Shown: positions 46,080 through 57,155 of the stretch, piece after piece
How positions within the stretch are numbered: position 1 is the stretch's first letter
Layout: every line of letters begins with the position of its first letter
Notes under the pieces: model-generated
Told to the model about the DNA's origin: nothing
Database searches by the model: none
What the model saw: only the letters and a program-made list of their open reading frames with translations
Made by a program: the position numbers and the translations under genes
Assembly (NCBI RefSeq): GCF_964656455.1
Contig: NC_135719.1
Span: forward strand, 128,259,444 to 128,323,443
DNA from: Halichoerus grypus
Lineage: Eukaryota > Chordata > Mammalia > Carnivora > Phocidae
Direction of reading: 5' to 3'
DNA length: 64,000 nucleotides

Positions 46080-46328
46080 TAATGATAGTGGCAAGTACAG
46101 CAAGTGCTTATTGGGTGCTCATTCTGTGCTGGACACGTTGCCAAGCCCTTTACATGGAGAGCCTCAGTTACTCCTCAGCACAACCTGTGGGGTGGGTTTT
46201 TATTATTATCCCCATTTCAAAGATAGAGTAACTGAGAATTACAGAGAGATTCAGTAACATGTCTGAGGTCACACAGCTAGTTCACAGTGGAATCGGGATT
46301 CATTCTCAGGCTCTCTATCTCCCGATAA
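46080..46328 (-). repeat. MIR SINE, near full length, antisense (second)
   Basis: 'caagtgcttattgggtgctc', 'attatccccatttcaaagat', 'ctgaggtcacacagctagtt' and 'gaatcgggattcattctcag'. It lies immediately downstream of another MIR in the same orientation. Confidence 0.9.
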
Positions 46329-46330
46329 TC

Positions 46331-46351
46331 CCTTTTTTTTTTTTTTTTTTT
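46331..46351. repeat. Poly-T run
   Basis: T homopolymer of about 20 bp without an attached recognisable SINE body. Confidence 0.9.
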
Positions 46352-47878
46352 ACTATTTTAGTTTGGAAAAGTGTTCTCTACTCCATCAATCCAGCCCTCC
46401 CTTTTATCAGCCAGTTCTCACCTCCTACCTAAAGATAGGGCACAAAGAGAATTTTCATCTTCTTCCAAGGCAAAGGCCATATGACAAGGAAGAGTATGGT
46501 GGAGTGTGGGCTCCTGAAACAGTAATAGTGGCCAAGCACAGTTAAGAGAGTTTATCAGAGGGGATGGTGCTAGATATTGGGTGAATGGGAACATGTTTCA
46601 TGCCGGGGTGTTTGAAGCCAGAACACAGGGTCATGACACAGATCTGCATTAGGGACTTTATATTGATGACCAAGGGAAACTGACCCTCTGTAGGCTTTTA
46701 GTACCATTGGTGGTCAGAATTTTGTGGGTATGAGTATGTACACACACATACACACAAAGTCCTGGCTATCAATGTTACCAATACACAGTTTTTTGGGGGT
46801 GGGAGGGATACCTTTTGTGTGCAGAGCACTCAATTTATGCTTTTGAACAGGAAAACGAAAAAAACAAAGGTGAAATGGTGCTATTTGCCCTAAGCTGACC
46901 TGGAAGTCTAAGCAGAGAGATAAAGCAGAGGAGTATATGGACACTATCTTCATAAATTAGCTCAGTTGACAAGTATATTTTAAAACTCTTTGAAATTATA
47001 AAACCTGCAAATTTTTTAAAGTCAAAACCTTTATGAAACATTAAAATTATCATAATCTTCATATAGGAAAGGTAAAATAGAGCAAAGTTTATAGCAGTTT
47101 GCAACTAATGGTTCATGTCTTTACATGTGAGTGTCAGACTTTTGAAATACTATTATTAATAAAGTTAAGAGGCTATTCTTGGGAGGGATGCAATAAAATT
47201 TATTATCTTTTCATCGTTTCTTTATCTGGGTCACCAGAAACAAATGTGATCATTTTCCACCTCCAGGTAAAACACTTAAACTGTCCACCTTCTGGTGCTG
47301 TCATTTGCTGCACTTGGGAACAAATGAGCAGCTTCAGGGTGAGGATGGAAGAATAATATGTAGGCAAAGGAAGAGGTAAGAACTAGATTAAGAATGGATA
47401 TTCTCACTTAAAGACTATGAATTTCAAGATCACATATAGGGTCCACCTCAATTTAAGGAATGCGCCGCATGGATCTGAAAAACAGTAATCAAAACATCCT
47501 GGACCGGCTAGGACAGTGTTGATAGGTTAAGTGCTGAGAAGCCTCAGGCCAAGGTGTCAGCTCTCATGTGATGTGGTAACCCTGACTTTGGTCCATTGCT
47601 GTAGGCAGAACCTCTAGGTCTTGGCTCAGGATCTTGCAAATGGGTTCTTGAAAGTGGATCCTGGTGATGGAAAGTAGAGGCTAGGAGGAGCACCCTTTCC
47701 CTGCATGGGGCAAAGACTCTCTGTGAGTGGCTGATGATGAAGATGGAAAGGAGAGCACAGCGTGGGGACCCAGTGCTCTCACCTCTAGACAGTTTCCTTA
47801 GGAAATGCTAGAGAATTACTACTGCATCATGGGTCATTGGAGGATGGGAGGAGTGACTCATCTGCCTGAAAGTGAAGG
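46352..47878. other. Single-copy DNA
   Basis: No gene recognised. A CpG-containing stretch 'ggaatgcgccgcatggatc' at about 47,457-47,476 stands out in otherwise CpG-poor sequence. Confidence 0.4.
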
Positions 47879-47879
47879 T

Positions 47880-48095
47880 CTGTAGTGAAGACTATTTCTC
47901 TGCCCCCAGTCCTGCTTTTCCCCTCTTTCCTCTTTTTCACCCTCCAGGGCATGGCTCAACTTGTGCTTCCCCAGGTAACCATCCCTGGACTGGGCATCCA
48001 GGTTCCCCTTTGAGTGTCCTTGTAGCCCCTCAGAACTCTTATCATCACTGCAGTTTTATATCCACTCTTGAGGTTATTAGATGAATGTGTGGTAC
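47880..48095 (+). repeat. Possible L2 fragment, sense
   Basis: 'cagaactcttatcatcactg' and neighbouring pyrimidine-rich blocks loosely follow L2 order. Weak. Confidence 0.35.
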
Positions 48096-48112
48096 CTCTT
48101 CTGAATCATGTG

Positions 48113-48126
48113 TTTTTTTTTTTTTT
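48113..48126. repeat. Poly-T run
   Basis: T homopolymer of about 14 bp. Confidence 0.85.
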
Positions 48127-48799
48127 AATTTGACTCTTCCCCATGACTGCCATACGTAGTTGCTCATGAATATTTTTTAAATTGTTCGTTTGGGAACCCT
48201 CTGGGGAGCTTCCCAGATATAAACTGAAACGGGCCCCTGTACTCAGAGGGCAGGGAGAGACTGAAGAAAGAGGCAGGCCACTCCAGGTTCGTAGATGGCA
48301 AAAGGAATTTACATGCGAGACTTGTCTTGGGCAGCAGCAAGATGAATGGATCCCTGTACCCATCTGCCAAATCTTAAAAGTTTATGTAGAGGCCTTAACT
48401 CTTTGAGTCACATATACCATGCAGGTGATCCAAACGTTACATCACTATCTCAAGGCCATGTCCTTGGAGCAGCCTCTGGGAGCGGGAAATGCAAGCAGAA
48501 CCCACATTCCCAGGACAGGGAGAGGGTGAGGAGCCCTGAGTGCCTGGGTCTACCTCACATGTCAGTTGGCAGTCACATCTTTTCAATGACATTCCCCAAC
48601 ATAAGTGAATAAATAAACTCTTCAATGCAAAGGTTTTGAATCAGCTGGTGGGGAGACAGAGCTAATATTTTGAGGCAGATTAAAGGGACAATAGTGTTAA
48701 TTGAGAGAAAGCTTCTTAGCAGAGTCACTGTTTTTTTTGGTTTTTGTTTTTTTCCCTGGGAAAAAGTATATAATTCAACACACCAGAGAGCTAAGGCTT

Positions 48800-48905
48800 G
48801 GCATTCTAATGTGGGCCAATCAATCAAGAAATCAATCAACACCTCTTTATCCAGTGCAGACCATGTGCCCAGCACGGTGCTAGAGGCTAAGACTTTTGGG
48901 AAGTA
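48800..48905 (-). repeat. L2 3' terminus, antisense
   Basis: 'caatcaatcaagaaatcaat' then 'gaccatgtgcccagcacggt' is an antisense L2 3' end. The longest antisense frame of the window (48,573-49,115, 180 codons) crosses it, which argues against that frame being a gene. Confidence 0.65.
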
Positions 48906-49697
48906 GCTTTGCTTCTTTTCTTCAGTTCCTGAAATAGGGTCACTAAGACTTGCAGAAGTAAGGAGGATGGGAGGGCTGAGGGGAGGAGCTGGGGTGGGTA
49001 AACTGATAGATGATTGCAGTAACTGGAAAAGCGCTGTGAGAAGCCAGTGGCATTTAAGCTCCAGCATTTTCCCTGTGGGACCCGACACCCTGAACCCAGC
49101 AGTACTCTTTCCCAAGCAAGATGTGGATAGGAAAATGCCTCTGATAATTATCGCAAAGGTATCATGTTAAAAACAAACAAAAATCACAAGATGCCTACTT
49201 CAACTTGGAAGTATGAAATTTAGAAAAAAAGGAACTGTTCCAGAGGGGAATAATTGTGGAGTTAGTGACTCTGAATTGGGTTGGGTTAGCAGATTTCTGC
49301 CTTTTAGGGGAGGGGGGATGGTGGTGGTGTTGGGGGGATGATCTAGCTTAATTAGCCTTTCCCTCTTGAAATGTGATAAAAGAGTTACTCTGAGATGTTG
49401 TTCTCTAAAAACGCAAAAGGAGAATTCCTCCTCAATCACATTTGTATGGAAACCAAGGATGGGAAGGGAAGACATGGCTGTGAGAGGAAAGAATATGTGG
49501 ACTATGGATACATTCAGACACCAAAGCAGCTGCTTATTTTCAGCCTATGTCCTAATCTTCTTTCTCCTCCTGGAATCTCTGATGGAAGTTCACATTTGAA
49601 AGGCAGGGGAACAAACCAGCCCAGGCGCGTAGCATACGCAGGGCCTTATAACCACCTCCCATTCCCCCCATCCCCCACTCCCTCTGCTCCCACCAAC

Positions 49698-49698
<1 letters not shown>
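48906..49698. other. Single-copy DNA
   Basis: No gene recognised. It contains a perfect 10-bp GATAATTATC palindrome at 49,143-49,152. Confidence 0.4.
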
Positions 49699-49728
<30 letters not shown>

Positions 49729-49735
49729 ACACACA
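49699..49735. repeat. (CA)n microsatellite
   Basis: About eighteen CA units with one interruption (catac). Confidence 0.95.
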
Positions 49736-49849
49736 TTGGAAAGTTTGAGCAGGATTGTCTTCTAAATGACAGGGCCTCGTCATTGTAGAATTTGTGATAA
49801 TCTGGTCCTTTGGGCTAGAATTTATCCACATAGAGTTGGGGGAAGGGAA

Positions 49850-50030
49850 GAAGTTTGTTAATTAGGGCTAAAGACTAACTGTTTGCAAGCCTAGCTGCCT
49901 AGTTACAGCTGATTCTTATCTCTTGGTACAAATATTTATAGGTTTGCCAAGACCTCTTGCTTTCTCTCTGCCCCTACGTAGTCATTTTCTTGCTAGACAG
50001 TAATAAGTTTGCATTTATTCTTAAATGTCC
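49850..50030. promoter_or_regulatory. Candidate conserved non-coding block
   Basis: Unique AT-balanced sequence with 'gtttgttaattagggct', 'tagttacagctgattcttat' (E-box CAGCTG) and 'caaatatttataggtttgcc'. Clustered homeodomain-, E-box- and forkhead-like words suggest an enhancer, but this is not tested. Confidence 0.28.
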
Positions 50031-50998
50031 TTTAATGCCCAGTTCATTAGAGAGTCCAGTTAGGACCTGTTAGCCAGGTTTTACTGGTATTATTACTAGC
50101 CAGGTGTTATTGTTGGAGAAAAGGGATACTAGCAGTGAGAGGAATGTTTTCTGCCTAAGGAAATATTTTCCCCTTGGGGGCATGAACACATGAACTGCAT
50201 ATGCAAAAACTTCAGGCTGGGGAGTCAGAGCATCCTAAGTGAATTCCGGGAAAGGTGATTAATAGTCTAGGTTTAAGAGAGAAGTGCATCCCATGGGAAC
50301 TCTTGAACAAAACTAAAGGTCACTCTGGATAAGGAGATCCTGTGCTACACTGTTGGGGATGGAGCTTTCTTCTCCCACATTTATCTCCTGCATTTTTGCT
50401 ACCATTTAGTTGTTTTGCTGCTATGTTGTCATCGCCTCTGTCCTGCACGGGGCACTCTCAAGGAAAGTCTATCTGGAGGTCTCCTTTTCTAGTCAGTCTT
50501 CATGTCTACCTATTCTGAATTTGGATCCAATGTCTACCCTTGGATCCTTGCCTTTTCCCACATCTCTAGTGTGGAAGCTCTTCAGCAATGGGGACTGCAC
50601 CCCTCTCTTCATTCTCATCCCCCCTCCCCCACCCCCGCACCGGGAATCAGGAAGTGCCTGGACAGACTGTTGGACCAAAGTTCCCATCTTCCTCCCACTA
50701 TGGGTTTCAGTCACTTCTTTCAGTAACTAGGTTAGTTTAATTATTTATGGAAGGACATTCATAGTGCAAGAGGAAATGTCCTGTACAGCATTTATCAAGG
50801 AATTGGTCTTTATAATCTGATTCATCCCCAGAGCAAAAGTGAAGTATCTGGGCTGATGATTCAGGTATTATCTTTGGGGGGAAGTAGGATGAGACATCTA
50901 GAGTTGGTGGGGTTTGAATCACTGTGGTTGACTCAATAGATGAATCTAGAATCTGTGGGAGGTACAAAGTCTGTGTGTTATCCCAGTCCTTCTAACAA
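50031..50998. other. Single-copy DNA
   Basis: No gene recognised. A diverged tandem duplication of about 25 bp lies at about 50,068-50,112 ('agccaggttttactggtatt' then 'agccaggtgttattgttgg'). Confidence 0.4.
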
Positions 50999-50999
50999 C

Positions 51000-51130
51000 A
51001 TAAGGGGCTCACTCCTATTGTCCTCACTATACAATGGGGAAACTGAGGCATAGAGAAATTAAACAGCCTTGCCCCATATTTCTAAAATAGGAAGTGGAAT
51101 AGAGTCTAGTCCTTTACAAGAAGGAATCTG
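51000..51130 (-). repeat. MIR SINE fragment, antisense
   Basis: 'acaatggggaaactgaggca' followed by 'tagagaaattaaacagcctt'. Confidence 0.75.
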
Positions 51131-51374
51131 AGGCCACAGCTATGTTTTTAACACTCTGGAATCCTGTCATGTACAAGCCGGTCCTTTGGTTGTTCACTGT
51201 CTCAAGTCCCTGGCTTATCTGATCAAGTCCAGCTTCCTAGAGCTGGATCTACTGATTGTCCTGAACAGCAGGCTCAGAAGTTTATCAGGAGTCTCAGCAC
51301 GATGATTTGGTGGGACTGGAAGAAGAGGTCTTTAGCAAATAGATCCAGTGTCCAGTGTGCCTGGGATGAGCCAG

Positions 51375-51562
51375 GCTGCTTCTGCCACTCTCTCCATCCT
51401 TGACTCAGCCAAGCTACTTAATTTTTGAAAGTCTCAGTTGTCTCATTTGGAGGATAACAGTAGCCTCTACCTCATACTGGGTTGTGAGGATGAAAGAAAG
51501 GAGGGAGTACATGGAAGATACTTGGTAAGTAGTTAAGAGTTTTAGAGATGTTTATAAATTTT
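51375..51562 (+). repeat. MIR SINE, sense
   Basis: 'gactcagccaagctacttaa', 'gtctcagttgtctcatttgg' and 'ctctacctcatactgggttg'. Confidence 0.82.
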
Positions 51563-51617
51563 AGCTGAGGCCCTTTGGCCCCTTAGAGTATGACCTAGAA
51601 ATCCCAGTTACCCTGGG

Positions 51618-51778
51618 ACAGTGTTTCCCAAACTCTAATATCCATAGGGATGACTGGGGGGCGGGGGGAGGGTTGTTAAAAGTGCAGTTTCCCAGATTCC
51701 TCTGCAGGTGATTCAGGTAGACCAGGTGATGCTGACGCAGAGGTCCAGAGACCCCCCTCAGGGAGAAATACTGGTGCT
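51618..51778. repeat. hAT-Charlie, MER5-like element
   Basis: 'cagtgtttcccaaactctaa' opens the element, with 'gcagtttcccagattcctct' and 'gattcaggtagaccaggtga' as internal MER5-like blocks. Confidence 0.65.
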
Positions 51779-52024
51779 GAGGCCAGCAGAGTCACATTCA
51801 ACCCCTCCACTAGAGCCTTGACATTCCTTCAGTTTCTTCTTACCCCATGAGGCAAGTGTGAGAAACATGCTCAGCAACGTAGTCTACAAAGGGCTTTATA
51901 AGGTCAACAAGTGATCATTTAATTATTACAGAAGCTGTCCCAGACCAGTATATTTTCTTCCTCTTCCCCATTTCCTCTCTTGGCTCCCTGCCCCTCCCCT
52001 TCCACCAGCTTCTGTTGGCACCAC

Positions 52025-52175
52025 AGTCCGTGGCAGTTTTGAACTTCAGGGCTCCTGTCTGGCTCATTATTCATTTAGCTGAGGAACTGCAGCACCTAAT
52101 TAATAGGAAATTAGCTGTGAATGCAACATTTGGCCTGTAGTCAAGGCACAAGAAGTTATAAATATACACCATGTG
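52025..52175. promoter_or_regulatory. Candidate conserved non-coding block
   Basis: Unique sequence with dense homeodomain-type cores: 'ctcattattcatttagctga', 'cacctaattaataggaaatt' and 'agctgtgaatgcaacatttg', and a TATA-like 'agttataaatatacacc'. No repeat overlaps it. Regulatory role is inference. Confidence 0.32.
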
Positions 52176-52579
52176 AGTGGCCTGGGCACCTGATTCCTGG
52201 CAGCGCTAGACGTGGTACTTCCTGTGTTGTTCCAGGAAGTACAGTCATTGGGAGCCAGGGGTCACCAGCCCAGAGGGCCAAGGGGGCCATGCTGGGGAGC
52301 CCAAGGGCCTGTCTACTTCATCTCACTTCACAAACAGCACATTTACTTTCCTCAAGTTAAATGTCTCTTCAAAGGCCAGGCTGGAATGGAAGTGAGAAGA
52401 AGATGGGAACAGGGGCTGGAGAGGACGTGGAGGAAAACTTTGGGACTGTGGGGGTCTCTCACAGGATGTCTCACACACTGTTCCCCCAAAGATACTGCAG
52501 ATCTGCTGTTGTTCCAGACACTTCCATTTGGCTTCTTCCAGAGGCATGAGTTCCAGCTTTATGTAATACCCTGATAGTA
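52176..52579. other. Single-copy DNA
   Basis: No repeat recognised. The 130- and 120-codon frames on opposite strands here have no recognisable domain. Confidence 0.4.
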
Positions 52580-52722
52580 GGGACTTATGCACTGAAGGCC
52601 ATGCCCCTGCCACCCATGGTGATGGCCCATGGAACTGAGGCCCATGGGGGTTAAAAATCCTGCCCAGCCAGCCAGGGCAGAGCTGGGATTTGAACCACGG
52701 TTTCATAACTCCCACATCTGAT
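52580..52722 (-). repeat. MIR SINE, antisense, diverged
   Basis: 'gcagagctgggatttgaacc' with upstream 'ggaactgaggcccatggggg' is antisense MIR. Confidence 0.75.
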
Positions 52723-53194
52723 GCGTTTTGCAGGACCTCAGAGCTTCCTGATTACTTTGGAAAGAGAGTCAGTCTGGGAGGAGAAAACTGTCTTTAAAAG
52801 CACCAGTAAGGAAAGGACTGACGGGGGGAGGAAGGAACCAAGGGTCAAGGGCAAGGTCGGGGCACCTGTTGGGGTTTTATAAGGACGCGTGGAGGAAGAA
52901 ATGCCCAGAGACCAGAGAAGAAGCTACTTTCTCTAGATTCACCTGATTTAAGTCATCCTATTTTCTTTTTCTCAACTTGCCCACCAGGGAAATAGGAATT
53001 GTGCAACCTACCTGTTCCCTTGTGAGAGTGAAAGCTGCTGATAAAAGGGCTGGTTCATATTCTAAGTCTGTTTGTTATGAGCCAAAGCATGAAGGTGGGG
53101 GCAAGAGAAGGGAGATACTGAGTTCATTGGCAAAGCAGGCGGGGCCAGGAGGAACAGCCGGCACCTACATTAGGGAACAGAAAGCCTATAAGTA
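52723..53194. other. Single-copy DNA
   Basis: No gene recognised. A TATA-like 'ggttttataaggacgcgtgg' at about 52,872-52,891 is followed by a CpG pair, but nothing else supports a promoter. Confidence 0.35.
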
Positions 53195-53300
53195 AGTGCA
53201 ATATTTTGCCAGCTTTATTTAAGAGATCGATCGATTGAAGCCTCTTTAACACAGGCTTCTACCTGATAGCGATGTAATGAATCTGGCATTTTTGTGTCTC
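53195..53300. promoter_or_regulatory. Candidate conserved non-coding block
   Basis: Unique sequence 'gcaatattttgccagcttta', 'ttaagagatcgatcgattga' (10-bp ATCGATCGAT palindrome) and 'ctgatagcgatgtaatgaat'. Four CpGs survive in AT-rich context, which is unusual for unconstrained mammalian DNA. Confidence 0.3.
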
Positions 53301-53700
53301 TGGAAGGAAGCTTCTGAAAGAGGAGAAAAATAGAAAAGAAATTGCATCTTTGGGTAGGTCCCAGGAGGGGCTACGCTAAAGGAGGGAAATAACTCATTGA
53401 TGATGTCACAGAGCAGAAGATAGACAGAGAGGCTGCATGTTGCTTAGGCTGAAGGAGGACAGATTCTCCCCTGGAAGGAAAGTGTGCCTCCAGCCTTGCT
53501 AGGGGAAGGGAGTCATAAATCAGGACTCCGGCTGAGAACCCAGGAGTCTCGGCTGCCCTGAAAGACAATACATTCTCCTCTCCCCACCTCTACCCACTAG
53601 CCAGGGGCATTTCCTGACCCTCCTCTGAGGAAGGGCTTGGCCCCTCCTGGTTTCTTATCCTCTGGGCGATGTTACCAATTCTTTACCATCCCAGCTGGTG
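53301..53700. other. Single-copy DNA
   Basis: No gene or repeat recognised. Confidence 0.4.
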
Positions 53701-53701
53701 C

Positions 53702-53928
53702 TTTGGCACAGAATGGCTTTGGAGCCAGAAAGACTTGAGTTCAAACATCACATTCTCCACTTACGAGTTTCCTCAACTCAAATGCCCTCAGTTTCTTATT
53801 GTGTTAAAAATACGGGGTAATAACTATTTGAGAGGGTTTTCAAGAGGATTAAATGAGGTAAGAGTCAAAACACCTGATATCGCCTGTGACACATAGTTGA
53901 GACTTAACACAATTATTGCCATTATTGT
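53702..53928 (+). repeat. MIR SINE, near full length, sense
   Basis: 'ggctttggagccagaaagac', 'ttgagttcaaacatcacatt', 'tttcaagaggattaaatgag' and 'aacacaattattgccattat'. Confidence 0.88.
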
Positions 53929-54065
53929 AATATAAACAAGAGGGTCAACAATAACACTTGGGACTTGGAAGTCACTAAATAATCAATTTCTATTCTCTTT
54001 ATCAAGGTCATATCAGCAATAATGACATTAGGAAAATATGTTTGATATTTTGTTCCTTTGTCAAC

Positions 54066-54204
54066 TTGCACCCTCCCCCAAACAATCCTAAACCACAATC
54101 TAGACCAAAGGTCAACCCCAGCCCTAACCCCAATCCTAGCCCCACCCCAACCGCAAACCTATACCAAAATATAACCCCTGCATTCTTCCCAACCCTATCC
54201 CAAC
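54066..54204. repeat. Degenerate C-rich hexameric (telomere-like) tract, part 1
   Basis: The + strand is almost free of G (about 8 in 144 bases from 54,061). It reads as drifted 6-mers such as cctaac, cccaat, cctagc, ccaacc. One exact CCCTAA unit is present at 54,122-54,127. The other strand encodes a period-6 reading (Gly-Leu repeats in a minus frame), which shows the hexamer phase. It is interrupted by an ERVL LTR at 54,205. Confidence 0.6.
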
Positions 54205-54748
54205 TGCATTGGTCAGGGTTCTCCAAAGAAACAGAACTAATAGGACATACTTATACAGAGAGAGACACTTATTATAAGGAATTGGCTCATGACACTGTGG
54301 AAGTTGGCAAATCCCCAAATCTGCAGGGCGATTTAGCAAGCTGGAGACCTAGAGAGCTGACAGTGTAGTCCCAGTGCAAGTCCAAAGGCCTGAGATCCAG
54401 GAGAGCTGATGGTATAATTCTAGTCTCAATAGGTAGGCTCAATAACCAGGAAATGTTGACATTTCAGAGTCTGAAGACAAGAAAAAAGCCAATGTCCTGG
54501 TTCAAAGGCCATCAGGCAGGAAGGATTCTCTCTTATTCAGGGGAGGGTTAGCTTTTTGTTCTATTCAGGCCTTCAACTGATTAGGTGAGGCTCATCTGCA
54601 TTAGGGAGTACAATTTGCCTTAATTGGTCTACTGCTTTAAATGTTAATCCCATCCAAAATCACCCTTACAGAGATACCCACAATAATGTTTGACTGCATA
54701 TCTGGATACCATATGACCCAGTCAAGTTGACACATAAAAGTAACCCTA
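54205..54748 (-). mobile_element. ERVL-type solo LTR, antisense (copy 2)
   Basis: It opens 'tgcattggtcagggttctcc' with 'aagaaacagaactaatagga' and 'tattataaggaattggctca', and closes with 'agtcaagttgacacataaaa'. The terminal nucleotides have merged with the C-rich tract, so the right end is approximate. Same family as 43,210-43,697. Confidence 0.8.
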
Positions 54749-54800
54749 TTCTCCATGCTTACTCCAAGCCCAAGGCCAAACCAACTCTACCCTAATACCT
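54749..54800. repeat. Degenerate C-rich hexameric tract, part 2
   Basis: The G-poor C-rich character resumes right of the LTR ('accaactctaccctaatacc') with a second exact CCCTAA at 54,790-54,795. Confidence 0.5.
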
Positions 54801-55394
54801 ACTAGTAAACATTGCTAGGCACTGTTAGTGTCTCAAGTTTCTTCTTTGTAGTGGGGATACAAATCCTATCCTAGCCACCAAAACTGCAAATCAGGGTGAT
54901 GAACTCACAAGGAAAGAATCTCAACTTGATCTCTGGAATATGGAATTTAAAGGGAAAGGAGACTGGAAAAGAGATTCTCACTCAGATAGAAACCCAGTAT
55001 GATTAGTACTTGCATTTGGCATGAGGAACTGCTCAGACACACAGAGAGACTTCCATTTGTTGGTGCTGACTCCTGCCCCATTCTCTTGGCCAAACCCTAT
55101 TTTAATATGTTGTGTGTGATGTTGGGATGAGCAGGGACAGGGCATAGGCATAATGCTCTGGAGATGTCTTATTGCAAAGGATATTTCATTGTATACCAAT
55201 GTGAGATGAAAAATACCTTGTCAATATTTATACTCACTTAGGTCACTTGGGTTTCTGCCACATTCTTCTCTTAGATTTATCTCACATGATGAAAAAAGGA
55301 AGACTGAAGACCTCAAGAAGCTTAAATTGAGGATGAATACCCTCAAAAACCCACACCATAGCAATGTGATGTTCCCTAAAGGAGTTCAGAGATG
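54801..55394. other. Single-copy DNA
   Basis: No gene or repeat recognised. Confidence 0.4.
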
Positions 55395-55632
55395 AGTGAG
55401 ATTATTTGTACTTGAGGGATAGGGAAGGTTCCAATGATAATATGACAATTTAGCTGAGCCTTGGAAAATTGATGGGATTTACACAGAAATAAGTATAAAT
55501 GTGGGCAAGGGAACAGCATGTGCAAAGGGAGACAAAGAGGAGGGAGAGGATGTTTATGGGGGTATAATTTGTTTTTAATATGATAGGCAGAGGAGAACCG
55601 TCTGAAAAACTTTAAGTGTAGAAGTCATGGGT
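55395..55632 (-). repeat. L2 fragment, antisense
   Basis: 'agggataggg aaggttccaa', 'ggaacagcatgtgcaaaggg' and 'gataggcagaggagaaccgt' follow antisense L2 order. Confidence 0.65.
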
Positions 55633-55634
55633 TC

Positions 55635-55805
55635 TTAAGATTTGGATTTACATTGTTTCCTCACAATAACTCTTACAGATAAGTATTATTATTATGCCTA
55701 CTTTGCAGATGAAGAAACTAAGGCTTAGAAGCCAGTAAGCCAGTGAGGGGCAGAGCTAGGATTTGAACCCAAAGCCATATTGTTTCCACAGCCAGGATTC
55801 TACTG
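55635..55805 (-). repeat. MIR SINE, antisense
   Basis: 'ctcacaataactcttacaga', 'ctactttgcagatgaagaaa' and 'gctaggatttgaacccaaag'. Confidence 0.88.
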
Positions 55806-56668
55806 TGAGTGTTTAGAGTGGTGGCACCATTTTGGGGGAGGAAGAGATAATGCATTCACTTTGGATGTGTTGCATGTGAGGCACTCATGAGACCTGTAGG
55901 AGGAAAGGTGAGTTTGGAGCTTGGGGAAGAAGTAATATGAAAGAAAAGGAGTTTGCTTCCAGAAGTTACATCCTAAGGTTGGCATATTCAGAACTACCAG
56001 TCAAGTTGACTCACCCTATGGAATTCCCAGATGAGAATTCCTGCAGCTCATCTGCAGGTCTGCTCCTTAGTGTGTGTATGGTTTGCCAGGCCCATCTTCC
56101 AAAGCTACACTCAGGGTTTTCTTTTCTTGACACATCTCAGCTCCTCTTTTCTCCATGTGTGACTTCAGTGCTGTTTCCATTTTTCTGAAGGGACTTTACA
56201 ACTTGCTGTCCTGCTCCTGGCTGCCAAGATTTGCCTGCGATAAGTAGCAAACTGTTCAGCATTGGGTAGAATAAGCACTCCTGACCCTGTGACTCATGAA
56301 AAAAACAGCAGTTGTAGGGGGAGCTGAAGATGGTAAACACATACCTATAGAAGAAAATAGTTCTTTCCAGGAGCTGGAAAGACCAGAAGGAGCCAGGGAG
56401 TTTTGGTAGCCTGGAAAAGCTCTTATTCCTCAGGTTAAAGAGAGAAGTTCAGTGAAACTCCTTCTACTTCTAAGTCCCTTGTCATTTCCTGACTTCAGCT
56501 AGCAGTGCTGTAATTGTTGGAACCAGAATTGTCTTACCAGTGGGGAAACTGAGGCAGGAAGGTGTGGCGAAGAATTAGTCAAGGTGCTGTAGTCTATGGC
56601 TAAGAGCCCAGAATTCACATTATCCTGAAAGAAAAACCCTCAGGGAAGAGATCGGAGGGTTGCAGTCT
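55806..56668. other. Single-copy DNA
   Basis: No gene or repeat recognised. Confidence 0.4.
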
Positions 56669-57115
56669 GAATTAGTCTTCTATTGCTGCTGAAACAAATT
56701 GTCAAATTTTTGTGTGGCTTAGAGGCACATGCATTTCCTAGCTCACAGTTCTGTAGATCAGAAGTTCAGGCAGGTTCAGATGGGTCCTCTGTTTAGGGTC
56801 TCATGAGGCTTAAATTAAAGTGCTGACTAGTTGGACTCTTATCTGCAGATTCCAGGAAGAGCCTACTTTTAACCTCATGCCTGTGGTTGGCCAAATTTAC
56901 TTTGTTGCAGTTGTAGAACTGGATACCCCCTTTCTTTGCTTGCTCTCAGCCTGCGGCCACTGTCAACAACTAAAGGCTGCCTGCATTCCTTGTCCTGTGG
57001 CCTCCTCCATCTTCAGGGCCAGCATTGGAGCATCGAATCCTACCCATGTGCCAACTCTCTGACTTCTTATTTGTTATCAACTGGAGAAAATGCTCTGCCT
57101 TTAAAGGGCTCATGT
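56669..57115 (-). repeat. MaLR-type LTR, antisense
   Basis: 'attagtcttctattgctgct', 'ctcacagttctgtagatcag', 'ggctgcctgcattccttgtc' and 'cctcctccatcttcagggcc' follow a MaLR LTR in antisense. The right end is truncated or diverged. Confidence 0.65.
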
Positions 57116-57155
57116 GAGTAAATTGTTCTACGTGGGTAATTTCCCTTTTGCCATA

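Noticed and set aside
48573..49115. 180-codon antisense open frame, the longest in the window
   Set aside because: It crosses an antisense L2 3' end, has no recognisable domain, and competing frames overlap it on the other strand.
52323..52715. 130-codon antisense frame
   Set aside because: It partly overlaps an antisense MIR and has no recognisable domain.
52865..52895. Core promoter from the TATA-like ttttataagg
   Set aside because: There is no initiator, CpG island or downstream exon to support it.
54008..54339. Gly-Leu repeat protein on the minus strand
   Set aside because: The GLGLGL pattern only reflects the period-6 C-rich DNA tract read on the other strand.
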